Source: an uncultured Clostridia bacterium
GTDB lineage: Bacteria > Bacillota > Clostridia > Christensenellales > UBA1242
Direction: 5' to 3'
Assembly: GCA_944372715.1 (NCBI GenBank)
Contig: CALVZZ010000001.1
Coordinates: 1 to 6,636 of the forward strand
DNA: 6,636 nt
Shown here: one piece after another, positions 1-4,465 of the stretch
Numbering within the stretch: position 1 is the stretch's first letter
Layout: every line of letters begins with the position of its first letter
Position numbers and translations under genes: made by a program
The notes under the pieces: generated by a model
The model's database searches: none
What the model saw: the letters and a program-made list of their open reading frames with translations, nothing else
Told to the model about the DNA's origin: nothing

Positions 1-1
1 A

Positions 2-84
2 GCGGATGTGGCGAAATTGGCAGACGCGCTAGACTTAGGATCTAGTGGGAGACCGTGGGGGTTCAAGTCCCTTCATCCGCACCA
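2..84 (+). tRNA. tRNA-Leu, anticodon TAG (UAG)
   Basis: This is a complete tRNA that reads CUA and related Leu codons. The acceptor stem pairs 2-8 (GCGGATG) with 74-80 (CATCCGC) over all seven positions. The discriminator is A81 and CCA is encoded at 82-84. The anticodon stem is 29-33/41-45, with loop CTTAGGA and anticodon TAG at 36-38. The T-arm has GGGGG at 57-61, loop TTCAAGT at 62-68 and CCCTT at 69-73. The extra arm at 46-56 is longer than in class I tRNAs, as expected for Leu. The promoter lies outside the window. Bases 17-84 recur exactly at 255-322, so this gene is probably the reconstituted end of an insertion or duplication. Confidence 0.97.
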
Positions 85-115
85 AAAAAAATGGTCTTTT
101 AAGACTATTTTTTTT
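84..115 (+). terminator. Intrinsic terminator of tRNA-Leu
   Basis: The arms 84-98 and 101-115 form a near-perfect hairpin: an A-tract, a short GC-containing core with one G-T wobble at 93/106, and a T-tract. The hairpin begins at the last A of the tRNA CCA, leaving no separate 3' trailer. Almost the same sequence, including the preceding GCACC, occurs at 1194-1228. Confidence 0.85.
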
Positions 116-126
116 AAACTAAAAAG

Positions 127-148
127 GCGCGTATGACAATTTCGCCAC
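127..148 (-). repeat. Inverted copy of the tRNA-Leu D-arm
   Basis: Read on the minus strand, these 22 bases match tRNA-Leu positions 8-29 at 20 of 22 positions. The first 12 (GTGGCGAAATTG) are identical and the last six are again identical (ACGCGC). The truncated second tRNA copy lacks exactly this upstream part in direct orientation. The segment could come from a rearrangement involving the tRNA, or be a D-arm-like sequence carried by an inserted element. Confidence 0.7.
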
Positions 149-206
149 TAAAAAGGGCTCCCGAAAATTTTTAATTTTAAGGAAGAAGGAACAAACGAGC
201 ATAAAA

Positions 207-232
207 ATAACTTTTAGTTCACTAAAAGTTAT
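207..232. repeat. 12-bp perfect inverted repeat (hairpin)
   Basis: The arms 207-218 and 221-232 are perfectly complementary with only TC between them. There is no T-tract after the right arm, so it does not look like a terminator. It is the core of a nested set: ACAAAC at 191-196 pairs with GTTTGT at 243-248, and AAGGCG at 124-129 pairs with CGCCTT at 251-256. Such nesting is typical of short palindromic mobile repeats. Confidence 0.65.
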
Positions 233-254
233 AACAAGCGAAGTTTGTGACGCC

Positions 255-322
255 TTGGCAGACGCGCTAGACTTAGGATCTAGTGGGAGACCGTGGGGGT
301 TCAAGTCCCTTCATCCGCACCA
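255..322 (+). pseudogene. Truncated tRNA-Leu(UAG), 3' part only
   Basis: These 68 bases are identical to positions 17-84 of the upstream tRNA-Leu and include the anticodon, extra arm, T-arm, 3' acceptor strand and CCA. The bases where the 5' acceptor strand should lie (240-246, GAAGTTT) cannot pair with CATCCGC, and the 5' half of the D-stem is absent. It therefore cannot fold into a normal tRNA. Exact identity implies either a recent event or continued gene conversion with the intact copy. Confidence 0.85.
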
Positions 323-327
323 CTACT

Positions 328-357
328 AAACTAAATCGAACCCGATTTAGTTTTTTT
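328..357 (+). terminator. Intrinsic terminator after the truncated tRNA copy
   Basis: An 11-bp perfect stem (328-338 with 343-353) has a four-base AACC loop and runs into a seven-base T-tract (351-357). If the tRNA fragment was displaced by an insertion, this may be the original terminator of the tRNA-Leu gene. Confidence 0.85.
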
Positions 358-387
358 ATATTGAAAAATACTTTTTTAATAAATTGT

Positions 388-417
388 TTTACAAATTTTG
401 GCAATATATGATATAAT
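388..417 (+). promoter_or_regulatory. Sigma-A-type promoter for the zinc-ribbon gene
   Basis: The -35 box TTTACA (388-393) and -10 box TATAAT (412-417) are 18 bases apart, with an extended -10 TG at 409-410. The predicted start is near A424. This gives a 22-base leader with GGAGGA at 437-442. Confidence 0.75.
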
Positions 418-445
418 TATGTTATCAAAAATATTTGGAGGATTT

Positions 446-1177
446 ATGTTAAGTTTTGAAGAACAAGTAAAATTGGGAATTTCTTTAATGAAATGGAATA
501 TTGATGTTAAAGAATTAAAAACTGTAGATTTAAATAGTAAAGGAGTTCCTGCTGCTTATATTTATGAGCCAATAAGAGGCGGAAAATCAATTTGTATTAC
601 CAATAAAGGAGATGCACTCGTTGGTAATTCTGCACAATCTTTGGAGCAATTAATAGAAGACTTAAAAAAAGGAAAGAAAACAGATTTTAATAAAGGACAA
701 AGCACTATTCAAAAAGTGAAATGTCCTAAATGTGGGAATATTGCTGAGTTTGATACTGCAAAAATTCCAACAAATATAAAGTTTGATTACAAATGCTCAA
801 ATTGTGGTGCTTTTTATATGATTAAGTTGGAAAATTCTTTGAAAAAAAGTGATAGCACACAATCAATGATTGAATATTTTAATCAACATTTCTTTACGAT
901 TGAAAATTCACAAGATCCAACCTGGGAAGCCATGTGTCAAAAAATCGCAGATGAACTAGTCAAAAATCTAAGAAATCAAGGCAAATCAATGCATTATATA
1001 TTGGTACAATTAAACGGACTAAAAGATGCAGATAGTATAGAGAAATTTTTAGTAAGTCAACAAATTCAATTGCCTGAAAGCAAAAAGACAAAGGATAGTG
1101 TATTGTCAATATTTAAAAATAAATTACAAAATGTTAAAAAGCATTTAGAAGAAAAACCTCAAGGTATGAAATGGTAA
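446..1177 (+). CDS. Zinc-ribbon protein of unknown function
   Basis: This encodes 243 residues, and I do not recognise the family. The start is the ATG at 446, preceded by GGAGGA at 437-442; an in-frame TTG at 398 lies upstream of the -10 box and is excluded. Residues about 90-125 form a four-cysteine zinc ribbon, C93-P-K-C96 and C117-S-N-C120, resembling ribbons used for structure or nucleic-acid contact. The N-terminal 80 residues look globular and soluble, with a stretch like a small beta-rich domain (AAYIYEPIRGGKSICITNKG). Residues about 140-205 are probably helical, and the C-terminus is Lys-rich. There is no signal peptide or membrane segment. It has its own promoter and lies convergent to the metallopeptidase-like gene, sharing its terminator. 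It sits directly beside the tRNA-Leu rearrangement, so acquisition with that region is possible but unproven. Confidence 0.85.
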   Translation: MLSFEEQVKLGISLMKWNIDVKELKTVDLNSKGVPAAYIYEPIRGGKSICITNKGDALVGNSAQSLEQLIEDLKKGKKTDFNKGQSTIQKVKCPKCGNIAEFDTAKIPTNIKFDYKCSNCGAFYMIKLENSLKKSDSTQSMIEYFNQHFFTIENSQDPTWEAMCQKIADELVKNLRNQGKSMHYILVQLNGLKDADSIEKFLVSQQIQLPESKKTKDSVLSIFKNKLQNVKKHLEEKPQGMKW

Positions 1178-1198
1178 AAATACAAAAATTAGTGCACC

Positions 1199-1228
1199 AA
1201 AAAAATAGTCTTTTAAGACTATTTTTTT
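1199..1228. terminator. Bidirectional terminator between convergent genes
   Basis: Two perfect 14-base arms (1199-1212 and 1215-1228) give an A-tract on one side and a T-tract on the other. The hairpin can therefore terminate both the plus-strand zinc-ribbon gene (stop at 1177) and the minus-strand peptidase-like gene (stop at 1249). It is nearly identical to the tRNA-Leu terminator at 84-115. The match includes GCACC at 1194-1198, which corresponds to the tRNA 3' tip. Confidence 0.85.
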
Positions 1229-1248
1229 ATGTAAAAAATTGTTTGTTA

Positions 1249-2268
1249 TTACTTTTCAAGATCTTCTATATTTTTAGCAATTAAATGATGACAAAATTGT
1301 TTTGAATAAGACTTCAAAGCTTCATTAATTGAATCTTGATTCCAATTAGATAGATATCTTTGCATTTTTTCATTATTAATTTTATTATTTATTAATAATC
1401 CTATATAATCAATTAATGTGTTTTTACTAATATTTGTTGATGGATGATTTACAGTCATTGTTAATAATTTTATATCATTATTTTCAAAACCCATTTGTAC
1501 TAATTTGTTTGTTATAGTATCGTCACAATAAATGTAAAGAAGTTGCTCTAACTTAGAAAGTGCATTCTTTAATTGTTTGTAATCTGAATAATATTGGAGT
1601 TCATCGTTGATAATATTTTTAGCTTTTGATTGTAGTGTATTAAATGAAAATGAAATATTTTGTTTTGCCTTTAAAAATTGTTTATTTTGATGAGCTATTT
1701 TTTTATCTATATACTTTATTGTTTTTTTTATAAACTTTTTAGTTTTTATAGATGAGTTTTTATTGTTGTACATTTGGGTTAAAAACTCAATTATTATTTC
1801 ATTAGAAAAATTATTTGCATCTTGTTCATTCTTCGATGTTATGTAATAATTGAAATTGCTGATGCTATTATCAAACTTTATATAAAAGATATCAGAAGTA
1901 GTTTTTAAAAGTTCATTTGTAATTGGTTCTGATTTATTAAAAGATTTTGTTTTTGATTTATATTTTTCTTGATAGCAGTGTCTAAGTTCGTGTGCAATCA
2001 AATCAAAAATTTTTAAAGCACCTTTTTTTTCAACAAAGTCATACGATATGCCAATTTCATTTTCAGCAGGATTATAGTAAGATTGTATAGGAAGCTTTTT
2101 TATTACAAATTTTATATCTTGCGTATTTAATTTTAAAGATTTTAAACAATAATGATAAAAATAATTACATATTTTAGCTTTTGTAATAATGCTTAATGGC
2201 ATTTTTTCATTTAGCAACTTTATTACATTTTCAATGCACATATTTGAGGTTAATCTTAAATTTTCCAT
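1249..2268 (-). CDS. HExxH zincin-type metallopeptidase-like protein
   Basis: This encodes 339 residues if it starts at the ATG at 2268-2266. A TTG at 2310 would add 14 residues, but it coincides with the -35 box TTGACA, so the ATG is preferred; neither has a Shine-Dalgarno site. The segment LIAHELRHCYQEKY contains H93-E94-x-x-H97, the zinc-binding and catalytic motif of zincins. About 50 residues later, NEQDANNFSNE (E148) resembles the third-ligand helix of gluzincin-type peptidases. These are sequence facts plus family knowledge; activity is inferred. The N-terminal part is helical with Cys and Tyr residues. The C-terminal half (about 185-339) is Lys/Asn-rich and probably helical, without recognisable domains. 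No signal peptide or membrane segment is evident, so it is likely cytoplasmic. The substrate is unknown. Confidence 0.8.
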   Translation of the reverse strand: MENLRLTSNMCIENVIKLLNEKMPLSIITKAKICNYFYHYCLKSLKLNTQDIKFVIKKLPIQSYYNPAENEIGISYDFVEKKGALKIFDLIAHELRHCYQEKYKSKTKSFNKSEPITNELLKTTSDIFYIKFDNSISNFNYYITSKNEQDANNFSNEIIIEFLTQMYNNKNSSIKTKKFIKKTIKYIDKKIAHQNKQFLKAKQNISFSFNTLQSKAKNIINDELQYYSDYKQLKNALSKLEQLLYIYCDDTITNKLVQMGFENNDIKLLTMTVNHPSTNISKNTLIDYIGLLINNKINNEKMQRYLSNWNQDSINEALKSYSKQFCHHLIAKNIEDLEK

Positions 2269-2281
2269 AATATTTTCAAAT

Positions 2282-2310
2282 ACTATATCATCTTTTACCA
2301 AATTTGTCAA
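2282..2310 (-). promoter_or_regulatory. Promoter of the metallopeptidase-like gene
   Basis: On the minus strand, a consensus -35 TTGACA (2310-2305) and -10 TATAGT (2287-2282) are 17 bases apart, with an extended -10 TG. The predicted start is near 2275, leaving only about seven bases before the ATG at 2268 and no room for a Shine-Dalgarno site. Confidence 0.7.
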
Positions 2311-2399
2311 CTTTATGTATTAGTAATGAAATTTTACTTAATGTATGTGTTATTCTTTTAGTTTAGAATTTATGATAAGTATTAAAGAAAAAATAAAAA

Positions 2400-2564
2400 A
2401 TGATTAAGGTTATTAAAAAGACATTAATAGATGATGAAAATGGTAACTATTATATAATTGAGGAAAGTAATAAGATTGTAAATATTTGGCAATTACCGTT
2501 GCAAAAGCTTGCAGTATATTCTCAATATAGCGTAAGTAGTGAAAGGCTAAATTTAAGAAGTTAA
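2400..2564 (+). CDS. Possible small protein of 54 residues (unknown)
   Basis: An ATG at 2400 opens a 54-codon frame ending in TAA at 2562. The predicted protein has mixed composition (DDENGNYYIIEESNKIVNIW near residues 11-30), unlike random AT-rich translation. The upstream signal is weak: only A-rich sequence with no clear Shine-Dalgarno, and a possible -10 TATGAT at 2371-2376 without a good -35. After the stop, the same frame stays open for another 34 codons (to TAA at 2667). This would fit a once longer gene broken by a stop, or chance. It resembles no family I know. It is divergent from the peptidase-like gene. Confidence 0.35.
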   Translation: MIKVIKKTLIDDENGNYYIIEESNKIVNIWQLPLQKLAVYSQYSVSSERLNLRS

Positions 2565-2722
2565 AAACAAAAAATCACAAATAAAATTAATATAACAAGC
2601 TTTAAAATACAATATAAAATTACTGACAAACATAAGCAACAATTGTTTGGTTACTTAATTACAAAATAAATATATAGAATAGGGGATTTGGCAAGAATAT
2701 TCCAAAGTGGTTAATATAATTA
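2565..2722. other. Non-coding stretch with no clear feature
   Basis: This AT-rich sequence separates the small ORF from the tRNA terminator. The only continuity is an open frame (2565-2666) in phase with the small ORF upstream. I see no promoter, hairpin with T-tract or conserved motif here. Confidence 0.5.
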
Positions 2723-2758
2723 AAAAAATGTTTAAACATTTCTGTTTAAACATTTTTT
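2723..2758 (-). terminator. Intrinsic terminator of the tRNA-Gly/tRNA-Lys operon
   Basis: The arms 2723-2737 and 2744-2758 are perfectly complementary (15 bp) with a six-base loop. Read on the minus strand, the stem starts at the final A of the tRNA-Lys CCA and ends in a T-tract. As with tRNA-Leu, there is no separate 3' trailer. Confidence 0.88.
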
Positions 2759-2833
2759 GGTGGACTGCCAGGGGCTCGAACCCTGGACCCCCTGATTAAG
2801 AGTCAGATGCTCTACCAACTGAGCTAGCAGTCC
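2758..2833 (-). tRNA. tRNA-Lys, anticodon CTT (CUU)
   Basis: This complete tRNA is on the minus strand. The acceptor stem pairs GGACTGC (2833-2827) with GCAGTCC (2768-2762) over seven positions. The discriminator is A and CCA is encoded at 2760-2758. The anticodon loop CTCTTAA gives anticodon CTT at 2800-2798, reading AAG. The D-arm has GCTCAGTTGGTAGAGC and the T-loop is TTCGAGC, both typical of bacterial tRNA-Lys. It follows tRNA-Gly by 86 bases and is probably co-transcribed and processed. Confidence 0.97.
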
Positions 2834-2919
2834 ATATTCGTTTTTGTATTTATTATTTGCATTTATGAGATTGCTCAAAAATTGGTTTATACAAAGCTTT
2901 ATATATTCCATTAAGCAAT

Positions 2920-2994
2920 TGGAGCGAGAGACGAGATTCGAACTCGCAACCACTGCCTTGGGAAGGCAATGCTCTACCATTGAGCCACTCTCGC
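2920..2994 (-). tRNA. tRNA-Gly, anticodon CCC
   Basis: This complete tRNA is on the minus strand. The acceptor stem pairs GCGAGAG (2994-2988) with CTCTCGC (2930-2924). The discriminator is U, as usual for bacterial tRNA-Gly, and CCA is encoded at 2922-2920. The anticodon loop TTCCCAA gives anticodon CCC at 2962-2960, reading GGG. The D-arm is GCTCAATGGTAGAGC and the T-loop TTCGAAT. It is first in a two-tRNA operon with a promoter just upstream. Confidence 0.96.
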
Positions 2995-3006
2995 CAATGC
3001 TTATTT

Positions 3007-3035
3007 AGTTTAACACATCATTTTTATTAATGCAA
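3007..3035 (-). promoter_or_regulatory. Promoter of the tRNA-Gly/tRNA-Lys operon
   Basis: On the minus strand, -35 TTGCAT (3035-3030) and -10 TAAACT (3012-3007) are 17 bases apart, with a TG extension before the -10. The predicted start near 3000 lies about six bases ahead of the mature tRNA-Gly 5' end. No strong terminator is seen between the upstream hydrolase gene (stop at 3072) and this promoter, so read-through into the tRNAs is possible. Confidence 0.75.
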
Positions 3036-3071
3036 GATTTTTATTAAATTTTTTTTAAATTGTTTTATTTT

Positions 3072-4184
3072 TTAAATTACATCTTTTAGTTTAAATGTTA
3101 AACTTGCTGGATTATGATCTGAATATTTAAAACCTGTGTCAACATTCTCACATATAACCATTTCAATATTATCTGAAATTATAAATCCATCAATAACTAC
3201 TGTATAGTTTATACCTTTTGTGTAGGGAATTTCCGACGATCTATAAGTTGGAATTTCCTTACTTGTTGCAAATGAAAAATGGTTAGGAATATCATCATCG
3301 TTAATAACATTTACCCATTCAGGTACTTCTTGCTCGGTTTGAAATGTATTTAAGCTTTTTGCTATGTCGTGGTTCCAATCTCCACCAGCTATTATGTAGT
3401 TGCCTTTGTTGTATTCTTCGCTTATAAAAGAAGATAAAAGTTCAAGCTGTTTTGCTCTGATTTTACCACCTTCGTCATATGCACTCATATGTAGGTTTAT
3501 AAGTACAAGTTCTTTATTGCTATTATTAACTCCAATTCTAGAAACGGTAAAACATCTATCTAGGTCAAAGAACTTGCTAAAAAATCCTTCATCTATTGGA
3601 AATGATTTTCTAACAGAATTCTTTATACCATATTTTGAATATGTAACAATCCCAGATTGGACACTTCCGTGAGGATTTGTTATTGGATAAAATAAATATC
3701 CACTGTGAAAATTTGAAGCGAATACATTTGCATATTCACTAAAAGAGTTTGTTAGCAATTCATATTGGTTAACAAAATAACTTCTATGTGAACTTGTGTC
3801 TACTTCCTGAAAAAATATAAAATCTGAATTGGTTTGTGATATTGTTTGAATAGCTCCATTTGTACATTCAATAACAGATTCTTTGCTTTTTGCACGACTT
3901 TGTGAACCTGTGACTTTTGTTCCGTCCTTCATTGTTCCTGTGTCCATAAAAAATGTAAAATCTTGAGTATAAGCACCAAAACCTATATTATAAGTTGAAA
4001 TTTTGTATTCTGTATTGATTGATACATTGTTTTCATTATTGTTGTTTATTTCTAAATTATAGTTGTCTTCAATTCTATAGTATGTAGCACTTAAATAGAT
4101 AATATAACCTGAAAGAGTTAAAACAATTAATCCAACTATACTTGCCATTGTGATGGCTATTATTTTTAAAGTTTTCTTTAACAT
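3072..4184 (-). CDS. Membrane-anchored endonuclease/exonuclease/phosphatase-family hydrolase
   Basis: This encodes 370 residues. The start is the ATG at 4184-4182, six bases after GGAGA (4195-4191); an ATG at 4211 would lie ahead of that site. Residues about 6-34 form one hydrophobic helix after a Lys-rich start, suggesting an N-terminal anchor with the catalytic domain outside the membrane. The domain shows the EEP (DNase I-like, Mg-dependent phosphoesterase) motifs in order: STYNIGFG (N66), FFQEVD (E127), LINLHMSAYD (H232), GGDWNHD (D269, N271), VIDGFIIS (D332) and YSDHNP (D356, H357). Family members cleave nucleic acids, inositol phosphates or phospholipids; the substrate here cannot be told. 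Long inserts around residues 75-100 and 155-200 lie between motifs. It follows the 68-residue gene by 29 bases and is probably co-transcribed. Confidence 0.9.
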   Translation of the reverse strand: MLKKTLKIIAITMASIVGLIVLTLSGYIIYLSATYYRIEDNYNLEINNNNENNVSINTEYKISTYNIGFGAYTQDFTFFMDTGTMKDGTKVTGSQSRAKSKESVIECTNGAIQTISQTNSDFIFFQEVDTSSHRSYFVNQYELLTNSFSEYANVFASNFHSGYLFYPITNPHGSVQSGIVTYSKYGIKNSVRKSFPIDEGFFSKFFDLDRCFTVSRIGVNNSNKELVLINLHMSAYDEGGKIRAKQLELLSSFISEEYNKGNYIIAGGDWNHDIAKSLNTFQTEQEVPEWVNVINDDDIPNHFSFATSKEIPTYRSSEIPYTKGINYTVVIDGFIISDNIEMVICENVDTGFKYSDHNPASLTFKLKDVI

Positions 4185-4213
4185 AATATTTCTCCAAAAA
4201 CATTTTATCATAT

Positions 4214-4420
4214 TTAAAAATTATTAGGAAATGATTTAATGTTTAAAAGATGAAAATATTCTTCCCATCTGTATTCCCGTATTGGCATTGGTTTGTGATC
4301 CTTAAAATATAAAACAAGGGCAGGAGAAATGTTGTTATAGCTTTTAAAAAATTTATAATCTACAAGTTGTCCTTGTTTTATTAAATTTTTCGCTTTAGCG
4401 TGATAGTTAAAATATTTCAT
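4214..4420 (-). CDS. Small protein of unknown function (68 residues)
   Basis: The sequence is compositionally ordinary for a real protein, with a dense aromatic/proline/basic stretch (ISPALVLYFKDHKPMPIREY, residues about 31-50). This looks like a conserved small domain, but I do not recognise the family. It has no signal peptide, membrane helix or cysteine motif, so it is probably cytoplasmic. The ATG at 4420-4418 has no Shine-Dalgarno site; a -10-like TAAAAA (4432-4427) lies six bases upstream, suggesting a leaderless mRNA. It is divergent from alr with only 45 bases between start codons. The membrane hydrolase follows 29 bases after its stop, forming a likely two-gene unit. A functional link to that hydrolase is only inferred from position. 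Confidence 0.75.
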   Translation of the reverse strand: MKYFNYHAKAKNLIKQGQLVDYKFFKSYNNISPALVLYFKDHKPMPIREYRWEEYFHLLNIKSFPNNF

Positions 4421-4426
4421 ATTGTA

Positions 4427-4458
4427 TTTTTACACTAATATTTCTTTTAATTCATAAA
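4427..4458. promoter_or_regulatory. Overlapping divergent promoters, alr (+) and the 68-residue gene (-)
   Basis: For alr, -35 TTTACA (4429-4434) and -10 CATAAA (4453-4458) are 18 bases apart, putting the start at about 4465-4466, the A of the ATG. On the minus strand, a -10-like TAAAAA (4432-4427) lies six bases before the other ATG and overlaps the alr -35. Only 45 bases separate the two start codons, so neither mRNA has room for a normal leader. Confidence 0.5.
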
Positions 4459-4465
4459 AATATAT

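Larger units (their letters stand above)
85..322. mobile_element. Candidate mini-element integrated at tRNA-Leu (about 170 bp plus a 68-bp repeat)
   Basis: A 68-bp exact direct repeat (17-84 and 255-322) flanks 170 bp at 85-254. The left side gives an intact tRNA and the right side only its 3' part, followed by a different terminator. This is the geometry left by site-specific integration into a tRNA gene. The interior encodes no credible protein; it contains a terminator, an inverted copy of the tRNA D-arm (127-148) and nested inverted repeats (124-129/251-256, 191-196/243-248, 207-218/221-232). There is no integrase here, so it would have to be non-autonomous or a relic. A tandem tRNA duplication that lost the second 5' end is a simpler alternative. 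Confidence 0.4.

Noticed and set aside
119..304. Open frame of 61 codons on the minus strand
   Set aside because: It starts inside the truncated tRNA copy and runs antisense through the palindromic insert, with no ribosome binding site; it is a by-product of tRNA sequence.
398..445. TTG start 16 codons upstream for the zinc-ribbon gene
   Set aside because: It precedes the -10 box; the ATG at 446 has GGAGGA just upstream.
2269..2310. TTG start at 2310 for the metallopeptidase-like gene
   Set aside because: The TTG is the first three bases of a consensus TTGACA -35 box with a matching -10 downstream, so it should not be in the mRNA.
2732..2980. Open frame of 82 codons on the minus strand
   Set aside because: It is the translation of tRNA-Gly and tRNA-Lys; GLLAQLVEHLTLNQGVQGSS is a well-known tRNA translation artefact.
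3400..3672. Open frame of 90 codons on the plus strand
   Set aside because: It lies antisense inside the EEP hydrolase, whose motifs span the region; no promoter or ribosome binding site.
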